From Oligoflexus sp. (GTDB taxonomy: Bacteria; Bdellovibrionota_B; Oligoflexia; Oligoflexales; Oligoflexaceae): DNA of 64,000 nt. The position numbers were made by a program, and so were the translations under genes. Shown piece after piece: positions 42,618-51,917 of the stretch. Position 1 is the first letter of the stretch, and every line of letters starts with the position of its first letter. The stretch lies in contig JACMOC010000014.1 in assembly GCA_014378195.1 (NCBI GenBank), positions 1-64,000 of the forward strand, read 5' to 3'. The notes beneath the pieces were generated by a model, which was given only the letters and a program-made list of their open reading frames with translations, did no database searches and was not told the DNA's origin.

Positions 42618-42670
42618 TCCATTGTCCTCCTCGAGGTTCACTTGACTTCGAATAAGCCATAGCATAACAA

Positions 42671-42685
42671 TCGTTATCTTAACGA
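42671..42685. promoter_or_regulatory. Candidate TetR operator (15-base palindrome)
   Basis: TCGTTA-TCT-TAACGA, perfect 6-base arms with a 3-base centre. It lies between the TetR gene and the RND operon, 54 bases ahead of the TetR start, so it may serve auto-repression. Confidence 0.5.
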
Positions 42686-42906
42686 GATATATTCGACACC
42701 ACATATGTCTCGCGTTCTTTTTCAATCGATACCAGGCACTTCCATCTGCGTCAATGCACGTGATAGCGGCCTCAATTCAGTTCACGAAAGTTTAAACATA
42801 CTCGTCATACGAGAAAGGACGGCTATCGACGCGAGCGATACTTTTCTGTTATGAATTGGCTTTCAAAGAGTGCTCTCCTATTAAATTTTACGGCTGAAAA
42901 GCACGA

Positions 42907-42938
42907 CATGAGACTGACTGGAAAACCAGGCTCTCATG
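42907..42938. promoter_or_regulatory. Interrupted inverted repeat ahead of the RND operon
   Basis: CATGAGA ... TCTCATG (outer arms, 7 bases) encloses CTGG-AAAA-CCAG (inner arms). It lies 39 bases before the RND permease ATG. It could be an mRNA leader hairpin or a second operator. Confidence 0.38.
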
Positions 42939-42976
42939 GTTCCGCTGGCTGGATTGAATCTTGAGGACAAGACTTC

Positions 42977-45900
42977 ATGTGGATAGTTCGCCTCGCATTA
43001 CGCCGTCCGTACACGATTGCCGTGTGCGCGCTGCTGATTATTTTCGGCGGTTTGTTTAGTATCAAAGGTATGTTGATTGACATTTTCCCAGCCATCGATA
43101 TTCCGGTCGTGGGAATCATCTGGAACTATCCTGGTCTGTCGGCTCAGGACATTGAACGGCGAGTCACGACCTATAGTGAGCGTGGTTTGACTACGACCGT
43201 CAATGGAATTTCAAAGATGGAGTCGACTTCGATTCCTGGTACCGCAGTGATGAAAATCTATTTTCAACCCGGCACTGAGATTGGCACAGCGATCGCGCAG
43301 ATTGGATCGTCCGTACAGAGTATTTTACGGATCATGCCCACCGGTATGCAGCCGCCGGCGATTATTCAATTCAATGCGTCGAGTGTTCCCGTTGCTCAAA
43401 TTACGGTGAGCAGCGAAACGATCCCCGAAGAAAAACTCTTTGACTACGGAGTCAACTTCATCCGCCTGAAACTTTTCACCATACCGGGGCTTCAGTCACC
43501 CGCGCCTTATGGTGGTAAATCAAGACAAATCAACGTGGAAGTGAAGCCTTCGGTTTTAAGTTCCAAGGGATTGGCGCCTTATGATGTCTTGACAGCACTC
43601 CAGGCCTCCAACATTATTTTGCCCGCCGGGACAGCACGAATCGGCAATTACGAATACAATATCTCGCTCAACTCCAGCCCCGAAATGGTCGAAGAATTGG
43701 GCCGCATTCCGATACGATCCGCGGGCGGTCAGATCGTAATGATCAGTGACGTTGCGAAAGTCTCGGATTCATTTGCAGACCAGACCAACATCGTACGCGT
43801 TAACGGTCATCGGGCGACTTATCTTAATATTCTAAAAAAAGCGGATGCCTCGACCTTATCGGTTGTAGCGGCAACCCGCGCCATCCTTCCTTCGATCCAG
43901 GATGCAGCACCTCCGGGCATGAAGCTGAAAATCGACTTTGACCAATCGGTATTCGTTACCTCGGCGATCAAGAACGTTCTTGTAGAAGCTGCGGTTTCTT
44001 CGGTGCTTGTATCGCTGATGATCCTTTTGTTCCTCGGCAGCTGGAAAAACGTGATCGTCGTATGTACGTCGATCCCTCTTGCGATCTTGAGCGCCATCAT
44101 CGGCCTTAAGCTCACAGGAAACTCCATCAACATCATGACTCTCGGTGGCCTTTCCCTGGCGATCGGTATGCTTGTTGATGATGCGACGGTTGCAGTTGAA
44201 AACATCCATAGAAACAGGGGGCTCGGCCTGCCTCTGACCCGTGCGATTTTAGTCGGGGCCCAGCAGATCGCCTTGCCTGCGATCATGGCGACCCTTTCTA
44301 TCTGTATCGTGTTTTTCCCTGTCGTATTGATCACCGGACCAGCCAAGTACCTTTTCACTCCCATGGCTCTATCCGTGGTACTGTCAATGTTAGCGTCCTA
44401 TGTTCTTTCACGAACGCTCGTTCCACTCCTGACACGCATGCTCCTGGCGAACGAGGAGCATACGGACGATAACGAAGCTTTCCCTCGTTTTGCCCGCATG
44501 TTCAAACGCCTCGAGAACTTCTATGGTGGTGTTCTCGAGATGTTTTTAGCTCATAGGGCCTTCGTCTTATGGAGTGCACTCGGTGCGTTTCTCATCACTC
44601 TTTGCACCCTCTTTGTAATCGGTTCAGACTTTTTCCCGAACTCCGATACAGGCCTTATGAAACTTCACGTGAGGGCGCCCGGCGGAACACGCATTGAAGA
44701 AACCGAAAAACTCGTGGCTCATATCGAAGAGTCGATCCGTTCGATCATCCCTGAAAACGAGATCGAAACAGTCAACTCTGTGATAGGAGTTCCGACGTTC
44801 TACAACTTAGCTTTCGTTCCTACCGATAACGTGAATGCAGGGGATGCCGAGATTTTCATTGCTTTGAATGAAAAACATCATTCAACCGATGTCTACAAAA
44901 GCAAAATCCGCGATTACCTGGCGGCCAATTTTCCCGGCACAGTCAACAACTTCCAGCCGGCCGATATCATCAGCCAGGTTCTTAACTTCGGTTTGAGTGC
45001 GCCGATCGATGTGCAGATTGAAAGCCGCGATTTGCAAAAATCGTATGCTCTCGGACAAAAACTCATGGTGAAGATGCGCGCTGTTCCAGGCCTCCTCGAT
45101 GTTGCGATGAAGCAGATCTTCGACTACCCGTCCCTCAAACTCAATGTCGATCGAATCAAGGCCTCACAGATGGGCGTCTCGCAGCGCGACGTCGCGAACA
45201 GTATGCTCATCGCTCTTTCCGGGAGTTCGAGCGTTTCACCGTCTTGGTATCTCAACCCGAGCAACAACGTTATTTACCCCATCTCCGTGAAAGTTCCGAT
45301 CACGCAGCTGAGCAGCATATCCGACCTCATGGGAATCGCGGTGACGCCAGGCACGGGGACAGCTCCCCAAAGTGCTGGCGCCGTATCCACGGGTGCTGGA
45401 GGCGGAATGACCCCGCCCACACCGATGCAAACGCCCAGTTCGCAGACGCAACGCATGGGCAACCTTGTTTCGCTTCAGTCCCAATCCGAAATGAGTTCGG
45501 TCAGTCATACCAACGTTCAAAGGGTTATTGATATCACGGCGAACGTCGAAGGCCGCGACCTCGGTTCATCCACTAAGGCTCTCCAAAAAGAGATCGATAG
45601 TCTCGGCGACTTAGGACCTGGGATGAGAATTACCGTTCAAGGTCAAGGCCAGGTCATGGATGATTCCTTCCGGAGTCTGGGTCTTGGACTCCTTGTATCG
45701 ATCGCTCTTGTTTATCTCCTGATGGTCGTGCTGTTTCAATCCTGGCTCGATCCGTTCATCGTCATGGCTGCCGTACCGGGCGCACTCGCCGGTATTTTGT
45801 GGACCCTCTTTATTACGGGCACTACGATCAACGTATACTCCTTCATGGGCTCGATTATGGCGGTCGGCATTGCCGCTTCCAACTCTATCCTGCTCGTTTC

Positions 45901-46276
45901 ATATGCAAACGAAATACGAGTCGAAAAAGGCCTCAACGCCCTCGAAGCTGCGCTTGAAGCCGGAAAGACCCGTCTCCGCCCCATTTTAATGACGGCGATT
46001 GCGATGATCCTTGGTATGTTGCCGGCAGCGCTTGCGCTCGGCGAAGGCGGTGAGCAAAATGCCCCTCTCGGCCGCGCTGTTATCGGTGGACTTCTCGCCG
46101 CAACTTTCGTGACCCTATTGGTGGTGCCTTTGATCTATTCTCTCCTTCGTACTAAAATGCCTTCGCAGCATGAGCTCGACGAGAAGCTGAAACGCGAAGA
46201 GGAAGAGGTAACTCACATGATCGAAGCCGAAATTCATTCCCACTCTCACAACGCCCCGGAGGGTTCGCCCGTATGA
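42977..46276 (+). CDS. RND efflux permease (HAE1/AcrB type)
   Basis: A 1099-residue inner-membrane permease with two symmetrical halves. The proton-relay Asp pair D401-D402 is in G-M-L-V-D-D-A-T-V-A-V-E-N. N-terminal motif is F-P-A-I-D-I-P, and the end of the second half has G-I-A-A-S-N-S-I-L-L-V. Between about residues 790 and 830 is a Gly/Ser/Thr/Pro-rich insert (S-T-G-A-G-G-G-M-T-P-P). GAGGA at 42963-42967 precedes the ATG. The next gene overlaps by four bases (ATGA). The outer-membrane and adaptor genes follow, so this is a complete tripartite pump controlled by TetR. Substrate unknown. Confidence 0.92.
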   Translation: MWIVRLALRRPYTIAVCALLIIFGGLFSIKGMLIDIFPAIDIPVVGIIWNYPGLSAQDIERRVTTYSERGLTTTVNGISKMESTSIPGTAVMKIYFQPGTEIGTAIAQIGSSVQSILRIMPTGMQPPAIIQFNASSVPVAQITVSSETIPEEKLFDYGVNFIRLKLFTIPGLQSPAPYGGKSRQINVEVKPSVLSSKGLAPYDVLTALQASNIILPAGTARIGNYEYNISLNSSPEMVEELGRIPIRSAGGQIVMISDVAKVSDSFADQTNIVRVNGHRATYLNILKKADASTLSVVAATRAILPSIQDAAPPGMKLKIDFDQSVFVTSAIKNVLVEAAVSSVLVSLMILLFLGSWKNVIVVCTSIPLAILSAIIGLKLTGNSINIMTLGGLSLAIGMLVDDATVAVENIHRNRGLGLPLTRAILVGAQQIALPAIMATLSICIVFFPVVLITGPAKYLFTPMALSVVLSMLASYVLSRTLVPLLTRMLLANEEHTDDNEAFPRFARMFKRLENFYGGVLEMFLAHRAFVLWSALGAFLITLCTLFVIGSDFFPNSDTGLMKLHVRAPGGTRIEETEKLVAHIEESIRSIIPENEIETVNSVIGVPTFYNLAFVPTDNVNAGDAEIFIALNEKHHSTDVYKSKIRDYLAANFPGTVNNFQPADIISQVLNFGLSAPIDVQIESRDLQKSYALGQKLMVKMRAVPGLLDVAMKQIFDYPSLKLNVDRIKASQMGVSQRDVANSMLIALSGSSSVSPSWYLNPSNNVIYPISVKVPITQLSSISDLMGIAVTPGTGTAPQSAGAVSTGAGGGMTPPTPMQTPSSQTQRMGNLVSLQSQSEMSSVSHTNVQRVIDITANVEGRDLGSSTKALQKEIDSLGDLGPGMRITVQGQGQVMDDSFRSLGLGLLVSIALVYLLMVVLFQSWLDPFIVMAAVPGALAGILWTLFITGTTINVYSFMGSIMAVGIAASNSILLVSYANEIRVEKGLNALEAALEAGKTRLRPILMTAIAMILGMLPAALALGEGGEQNAPLGRAVIGGLLAATFVTLLVVPLIYSLLRTKMPSQHELDEKLKREEEEVTHMIEAEIHSHSHNAPEGSPV

Positions 46277-47511
46277 GCCAGACCAATAAACCTCTTCCTT
46301 TATCCGTAAAAATCGGTTTTATCGTCTTTTTTGTTGCTGCTATTTCAGCGGTCGTCTTTGGAGTTTTGCACCAGAAAAATTCTGTGGAAAATGAGCGTAA
46401 GGAACGAACCGAAGAACTTGCAAGGGGCCAAAAGATAAAAGTTGCCAAAGCGACTCAATCACCTACCGAGCGCGTTTTGAAAATATCGGGCGAGGCCCGC
46501 GCTTATGCGAACGTTACTCTTTACGCGAAGCTCAGTGGCTATCTGAAGAATATTAAGGTCGATAAAGGGGATCGGGTCAAAAAAGGCCAGATTCTGGCGA
46601 CTATCGAATCACCTGAGACCGAGCAGGCCTACCGCGCCGCTCAATCCGAAGCAAAAAACAAAAAAGCCATCGCCGACCGCACCAAATCGCTGCTCGATCG
46701 CCAGCTTGTTTCGCAGCAGGAAGCGGATCAGGTTTTTGCGGATGCAGAAGTTGCTGCCGCGCGACTCGTGGCGCAGGAAGCGCAAAAGTCTTACCAGACT
46801 CTTCGCGCTCCGTTCGATGGCACCGTCACGGCTCGTTTTGCAGATCCAGGTGCACTTGTACAGAATGCCACGAATGCCCAAACAGGAGCCCTGCCTTTGC
46901 TTTCGATATCGCAGCTCGATCAGCTTCGCGTGTTTGTCTATCTCGATCAACGCGATGTCTCGTACGTTAAAGTCGGAACGCCGGCCGAAGTCGCTCTAGC
47001 TGAACGTCCCGGAGTTGTTTTGAACGGGCACGTCTCACGCATATCGGGTCAGCTCGACGATAAAACACGCATGCTCCTCACCGAAATCGATCTCGACAAC
47101 AACAAAAGCGAAATCGTTGCCGGTAGTCTAGTTGATGTCACTATGCATCTCTCCTCGCCGGCCGGTGTTGATATTCCTTCCGAAGCTCTTATCCTTCAAG
47201 GACCTAAAACCGTTGTAGGCGTGATCGACGATCAAAACACGATCAATTACACGGAAGTCAAAGTCCTGGATAACAACGGTGAAAAAGTCAAGTTATCGGG
47301 TGGCTTGACGCCAGGACAAACCGTGGCTCTGGGGGTCGGTAATACTCTGCCCAACAAATCAAAAGTTAGACCGATCGTCGATGAGCCGAAATCAGGAGCA
47401 CCGGGACCTGCAGCGGCCGCAGAGGCACCTTCGACTGGAGGCTCATCGAATCTTTCTACTGTGGCAACACCAGCCGTAGCTCCGGCGTCTGACTCTGAGG
47501 TTAAAAAATGA
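46273..47511 (+). CDS. RND periplasmic adaptor (membrane fusion protein)
   Basis: A 412-residue HlyD/AcrA-type adaptor. An N-terminal membrane anchor (about 11-33) is followed by a lipoyl/barrel-sandwich domain with V-K-K-G-Q-I-L-A-T-I-E-S-P near 100, then a coiled-coil hairpin (about 115-165) with L-L-D-R-Q-L-V-S-Q-Q-E-A-D, and a beta-barrel domain with V-G-T-P-A-E-V. The tail from about 370 is Pro/Ala/Ser-rich. It overlaps the permease stop and the channel start by four bases each, so translation is coupled. It bridges permease and channel. Confidence 0.92.
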   Translation: MSQTNKPLPLSVKIGFIVFFVAAISAVVFGVLHQKNSVENERKERTEELARGQKIKVAKATQSPTERVLKISGEARAYANVTLYAKLSGYLKNIKVDKGDRVKKGQILATIESPETEQAYRAAQSEAKNKKAIADRTKSLLDRQLVSQQEADQVFADAEVAAARLVAQEAQKSYQTLRAPFDGTVTARFADPGALVQNATNAQTGALPLLSISQLDQLRVFVYLDQRDVSYVKVGTPAEVALAERPGVVLNGHVSRISGQLDDKTRMLLTEIDLDNNKSEIVAGSLVDVTMHLSSPAGVDIPSEALILQGPKTVVGVIDDQNTINYTEVKVLDNNGEKVKLSGGLTPGQTVALGVGNTLPNKSKVRPIVDEPKSGAPGPAAAAEAPSTGGSSNLSTVATPAVAPASDSEVKK

Positions 47512-48977
47512 TTTGGGATAAGATTACACTCTCGCGTTTTGCAGTCCTTATGAGCATGAGCACTCTTTGGACTCAAGGTTTCGCTCAGGGGCATGCCGCG
47601 ATCCAGGCTCAGAATCAAGTGGCGGCTCCGGCGTCGATCCAGACCGAAGGGCCCACCACGATAGGCAATCCCCGAGTCCTCACGCTTGATGAAAGCATAC
47701 AGATCGCCATCAAAGAGGCGAGCGCTGTGCTGAAAGCGGAGAGTGATACGGAAGTTCGCGCCGAGCAACTTGTTCAGGGATACCTTCAGTTTCTGCCAAG
47801 CCTTATCGTGCAAGGCGGATACAATAAATTCCGTGGCCGCAATTTTTTGGCCACAGCGGCCCCTACGTTGGTGCGCGGATCGAGTTCAGGCACTAATTAC
47901 CAAGTTTCTACCACGCTGAATATTTTTAACGGCCTCGGTGATATCTCTGCTTATAAATCGATCCGTAACAAAAAGTCCGCAGCCGACAAAACCTTTGATC
48001 GCGCCAAACAACAGATCGCTCTGGATGTTGCGCAATCGTTTCTCCAAGTGATACTGGATGCCAAAGTTCTGCAGATTGCCAAAGACAACCTGAAGACCTC
48101 GCAGGATCGTGAACGTCTGCTCGATGCGCAGAGTAAGGTCGGAACACGCAGCCTTGCCGATCTATTCCGCCAGCAGGCCCAGACGAGTGCTGATCAGTCC
48201 TCTCTGATCTCAACTCAAAACCGTTTCGAAAGTGACAAAATCCTCCTGCTCCGCCGTCTACGCCTTGATCCGCGCTCCAACATCGCCTTCCAAGAACCAA
48301 TTTTTAACAATGATATTGTGACCTTGCGACAAGCGAATTCGTCCCCTTTAAGCAGCGACGCGCTCACCCAGGAAGCGCTTAATAATCGCCCCGATCTCGA
48401 TGCCTCCCAAAAGCTCGCGGCGGCCTCGCGCGAGGACGTGAAATTTGCCCAGGCACCGTTTCTCCCTCGTCTCGATTTTGTTGCCACCTATGGCTCCCTC
48501 ACGCGTGACTTTGATTTTCAACGTGTGAATGGAGTCGATGTCACACCTACAAATCAGGATTCTGTGGGCAAACAGCTGGCCGATCATACCAACGCAACTT
48601 ATGGACTCGCGGTCACGTGGAACGTCTTTGACCGTTGGGTAACCCGATCGAATGTTGCCGTCGCACGCGGCATCGCTTACCGCTCGAAAATTGATGCCGA
48701 GGATTACCGGAATCAAGTGATCGGCGAAGTGCGCCAGGTCGTGGTCGATCGCAATGCCTCGGTGCAACAACTCGTGACATCGCAGGTAGGACTTACAGCA
48801 GCTCAAAAAGCTTTTGAAGTGACGGAGGGTCGATTCAGCGTCGGTGCCCTGAGCTTTGTCGATCTTTCGGCTGCACAGACAGCTCTTTTCCAGGCGCAAA
48901 CCTCGTTCGCTCAAGCTCTGATTGGTTACGAACTCCAAAAACGGGCCTTGGCTTATGTGCTTGGAACAGGCGTTTAA
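47508..48977 (+). CDS. TolC-family outer-membrane efflux channel
   Basis: A 489-residue outer-membrane factor. N-terminal signal sequence (F-A-Q-G-H-A) and Gln/Ala-rich start to about 55 are followed by two TolC repeats, each with helical coiled-coil pairs and a beta-strand pair: S-A-A-D-K-T-F-D-R-A-K-Q-Q-I-A-L near 160, and the second set near 340-470 with V-D-L-S-A-A-Q-T. It completes the TetR-controlled pump. Stop at 48975-48977, followed by a terminator. Confidence 0.9.
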   Translation: MIWDKITLSRFAVLMSMSTLWTQGFAQGHAAIQAQNQVAAPASIQTEGPTTIGNPRVLTLDESIQIAIKEASAVLKAESDTEVRAEQLVQGYLQFLPSLIVQGGYNKFRGRNFLATAAPTLVRGSSSGTNYQVSTTLNIFNGLGDISAYKSIRNKKSAADKTFDRAKQQIALDVAQSFLQVILDAKVLQIAKDNLKTSQDRERLLDAQSKVGTRSLADLFRQQAQTSADQSSLISTQNRFESDKILLLRRLRLDPRSNIAFQEPIFNNDIVTLRQANSSPLSSDALTQEALNNRPDLDASQKLAAASREDVKFAQAPFLPRLDFVATYGSLTRDFDFQRVNGVDVTPTNQDSVGKQLADHTNATYGLAVTWNVFDRWVTRSNVAVARGIAYRSKIDAEDYRNQVIGEVRQVVVDRNASVQQLVTSQVGLTAAQKAFEVTEGRFSVGALSFVDLSAAQTALFQAQTSFAQALIGYELQKRALAYVLGTGV

Positions 48978-49002
48978 TTCCTCAATCGACTTCAATTAAA
49001 CT

Positions 49003-49031
49003 AAAGTCTCCGATCCATTCGGGGACTTTTT
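49003..49031 (+). terminator. Terminator of the RND operon
   Basis: AAAGTCTCCGA and TCGGGGACTTT pair over 11 bases (one G-U pair), 5-base loop, then T-run. It lies just after the channel stop codon. Confidence 0.8.
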
Positions 49032-49190
49032 CCTCTTAGTCTTCCCTGACTTTTCGATATATTTCCATTCAACATACACTTGTGCACTAATAACAAGAAA
49101 GCTGATTGTAAACTCCCGCAAGCTCGATTACGCTTTGGTCGTCAACTCAGGAACACAGGGGTCTCATCTACTTAGACTCGGGGAGCAACT

Positions 49191-50435
49191 ATGGCTTTCA
49201 TGAACAGACGCGTTGTTATTACTGGCCTTGGAGCCATAACTCCGCTTGGTGTATCACTTTTTGAAATCGAGAATTCCCTTAAAGAATCAAGAAGTGGCGT
49301 CAAAGCTATCACGCTATGTGATACGAGAGACATGCCGGTTACCTTTGCGGGCGAAGCACGTGGGTTTGTTCCAGAAAATTTTCTGGAGACCAAAGAAATT
49401 CGTCGCAATGATCGATTTATTCAAATGTGTCTTGCCGCCAGCGACTTGGCCGTAAAGGATTCTGGTATAGGTCCTGAGCCTCTCAAGCGAGCCGGCGTTG
49501 CTATCGGTGTAGGTCTGGGTGGACTTTATACTATCGAGGAAGCTTCGGTCACTCTCGCGAATTCAGGCGCCAAAAAAATAAGTCCGTTTTTGATTCCTTC
49601 TATACTTTCCAACCTCGCGAGTGGTCAGGTCAGCATTCGTTTCGGTGCAAAAGGCCCAAACTTTGCGATCTCATCCGCCTGTGCAAGTGGATCCCAGGCG
49701 ATCGGCCATGCTTATCGGGAAATCCAATCGGGTCGCCGGGACGTGTGGATCGCCGGTGGTGCGGAAGCCCCGATTTCGACTCTAAGCATCGCAGGATTTG
49801 CGGCAGCGCGCGCCCTGTCCAAACGCAATGACGATCCGATCGCCGCGTCGAGACCCTTTGATCAGGGCCGGGATGGATTTGTGCTGGGGGAAGGCGCCGG
49901 AACTGTTGTCGTGGAATCCCTTGATTCGGCTTTGGCGCGTGATGCCAAAATTTACGCCGAAATTGTAGGCTTCGGCATTGCCTCGGACGCTCATCACATC
50001 ACCGAACCTCATCCTCGGGGAGAAGGCGCGTTTTTGGCGATGGAAGAAGCTATCGAGGACGCGGGTATTAGGGCCATGGCCATCAATTATGTAAATGCCC
50101 ATGCCACGAGTACTTCCTTAGGTGACCATATCGAAGGTATCGCGATGCAGCGCATTTTTAAAACCGAACTTAAATCGACCCTGGTTTCAAGCACCAAGAG
50201 CTTGATGGGACACGCATGCGGAGCAGCCGGTGCGATCGAAGCCATCTTCTGCTCACTGATGCTTGACCGCGAGTTTATTGCACCTGCATTCAACCTCGAA
50301 AATATTTCCGAAGAATTTACCTTCCAGTCGCCATCGGCCGTGCATCTCAAATACAAGGCTGATTTGATCATGAACAATAGCTTTGGCTTCGGTGGCGTGA
50401 ATACCTCGATGATACTCAAACGCTTTGAGCAGTAA
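49191..50435 (+). CDS. fabF: 3-oxoacyl-ACP synthase II (FabF type)
   Basis: A 414-residue beta-ketoacyl synthase. Catalytic Cys164 is in S-S-A-C-A-S-G; the His residues are in N-A-H-A-T-S-T and G-H-A-C-G-A-A-G. The N-terminal R-V-V-I-T-G-L-G-A-I-T-P-L-G is the FabF hallmark. It condenses acyl-ACP with malonyl-ACP in fatty acid elongation. It stands apart from other fatty-acid genes, so it may be a second synthase for an unusual lipid. GGGGAGC lies before the ATG at 49191, although an ATG at 49200 is also possible. Ends at a strong terminator. Confidence 0.9.
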   Translation: MAFMNRRVVITGLGAITPLGVSLFEIENSLKESRSGVKAITLCDTRDMPVTFAGEARGFVPENFLETKEIRRNDRFIQMCLAASDLAVKDSGIGPEPLKRAGVAIGVGLGGLYTIEEASVTLANSGAKKISPFLIPSILSNLASGQVSIRFGAKGPNFAISSACASGSQAIGHAYREIQSGRRDVWIAGGAEAPISTLSIAGFAAARALSKRNDDPIAASRPFDQGRDGFVLGEGAGTVVVESLDSALARDAKIYAEIVGFGIASDAHHITEPHPRGEGAFLAMEEAIEDAGIRAMAINYVNAHATSTSLGDHIEGIAMQRIFKTELKSTLVSSTKSLMGHACGAAGAIEAIFCSLMLDREFIAPAFNLENISEEFTFQSPSAVHLKYKADLIMNNSFGFGGVNTSMILKRFEQ

Positions 50436-50467
50436 GGCCCGCGATACGAGATTCATAAAATCCGCTG

Positions 50468-50500
50468 GTCCGTCCCTCCTGTAGGGACGGACTTTTTTTT
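50468..50500 (+). terminator. Rho-independent terminator after fabF
   Basis: GTCCGTCCCT pairs with AGGGACGGAC over 10 bases, loop of five, then T8 at 50493-50500. Very strong. Confidence 0.92.
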
Positions 50501-50603
50501 CAGTTTTATTTAAATATTTTACAAAATCTTGCTCTAGGCATCGACTTGCCGCGATATAATAGGATTTATCGGTCATTTAAAAACAAAAACTTGAGACGAA
50601 CCT

Positions 50604-51917
50604 ATGAAATTCAGCCTCTTAGCTATCGCGACGGGTTTTCTGGTCACAATAGTGTCCTGTCGGACCACGCCTCAGCTCGGAACCTCCGAACTTGCCACCT
50701 CAGAACGCGTCACGAGCATTCCCGCATTAGAACTGAAAGACCTGCCCTTTGAGTTCTGTCCCTTAAAGCATTCGTTTAGTCTGAATAATGCCCTTTGGCT
50801 CACATACCTGGCAACAGAACAATACTCTCATTTCGGTATCTTTGGCCCCGAACTGGGCCGATTGGGATTTGGGAGTCCGGGTGAAGGGGATGCTTACTTT
50901 AAAGGCTGGTACATCCTTCGCATTAAACGGATTCTTGAAAAAAAGAGTGATACCGACGACACCTGGACAAATGAGGACGAACGCAAAAAGCGCCTTGAGT
51001 TGGTACAAAATGAATACAAGGAAAGATTTCAGGAAGACTATATCAATGACTCGCTAACGGCTGATGACTATGAGCGTTTATTGGTGGACACGCCCAGCTC
51101 CTCGAAGATTCAGTTTATTTCCGGCAGACCGTCACCAGCCTCGCGCAGTTCCAAAATCAGTTCTTTCAGGAAGCCGACTACGCAGGCTGTCTATGCTGAG
51201 CATCCGAGCCTCGACTTTGCCGTTTTATCCATTCGCGGGACCGAGTTTGATGAGAGCATTGACCTACTCACTGATGCTAATATCGCACACACGTCCTTTG
51301 AGTCGATGGGAAATGTTGAGACCGGATTTTATAGCGCTTATAAAGAGGTCGAAGATCGCATCCTCAGTCTCTTGCGTTCCAAATCCTCTCTCAAACCCAT
51401 CAATCTTTGGGTGACAGGCCATTCTCTAGGAGCTGCAGTGTCGACCCTCCTCTCGGCTAAGATCATGTGGCTCCATGAACGAGGCGATCTCAAGAATGTG
51501 CATCTCGTCGGGTCCTATAATATGGGCTCACCCCGTATCGGGGATCATACCTTTGCGCAGGCTTTCGATGCGATGTCGATCAAACAAAACGTAACATTTG
51601 TCAGAATTCGAAATCGCGGGGATGCGGTTTCTCGTATTCCCCTCGCCGACTACTGGCACGTCGGAGCACTCGCCTACTTTGGCAAAGACAATATTCTTTA
51701 TTACGGCGACGGTTGGAAGACGATCGAAGCCAAGAGCGATTATCTGACAAGCTACATTCCATCCACAGCCGATCATAAAATCTTGGCTTACTGGGCGAGT
51801 TTGAAAAAAACCTATTTTGAGCACAAAAAGGACGAGGTAGCAAACTGCTCGCTGATTGAACCGAACACTCCACCCGCTCTCTTTTATGAAGATACAGATG
51901 ATCGCAAAGGACATTAA
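50604..51917 (+). CDS. Class 3 lipase lipoprotein (first of a tandem pair)
   Basis: A 437-residue lipoprotein lipase. Lipobox I-V-S-C at Cys19. An N-terminal domain of about 190 residues with F-E-F-C-P-L-K, E-Q-Y-S-H-F and a charged helix precedes the lipase domain. There: F-A-V-L-S-I-R-G-T-E-F, then V-T-G-H-S-L-G-A with Ser274, then Y-N-M-G-S-P-R-I-G and N-R-G-D-A-V-S-R (acid). His is near Y-W-H-V-G. The following gene is a close paralogue, starting one base after this stop, so the two are translationally linked. Confidence 0.85.
   Translation: MKFSLLAIATGFLVTIVSCRTTPQLGTSELATSERVTSIPALELKDLPFEFCPLKHSFSLNNALWLTYLATEQYSHFGIFGPELGRLGFGSPGEGDAYFKGWYILRIKRILEKKSDTDDTWTNEDERKKRLELVQNEYKERFQEDYINDSLTADDYERLLVDTPSSSKIQFISGRPSPASRSSKISSFRKPTTQAVYAEHPSLDFAVLSIRGTEFDESIDLLTDANIAHTSFESMGNVETGFYSAYKEVEDRILSLLRSKSSLKPINLWVTGHSLGAAVSTLLSAKIMWLHERGDLKNVHLVGSYNMGSPRIGDHTFAQAFDAMSIKQNVTFVRIRNRGDAVSRIPLADYWHVGALAYFGKDNILYYGDGWKTIEAKSDYLTSYIPSTADHKILAYWASLKKTYFEHKKDEVANCSLIEPNTPPALFYEDTDDRKGH

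Noticed and set aside
43819..44364. 181-residue minus-strand open frame inside the RND permease
   Set aside because: The RND motifs (including V-D-D-A) are on the plus strand; the opposite frame is only a codon-bias shadow.
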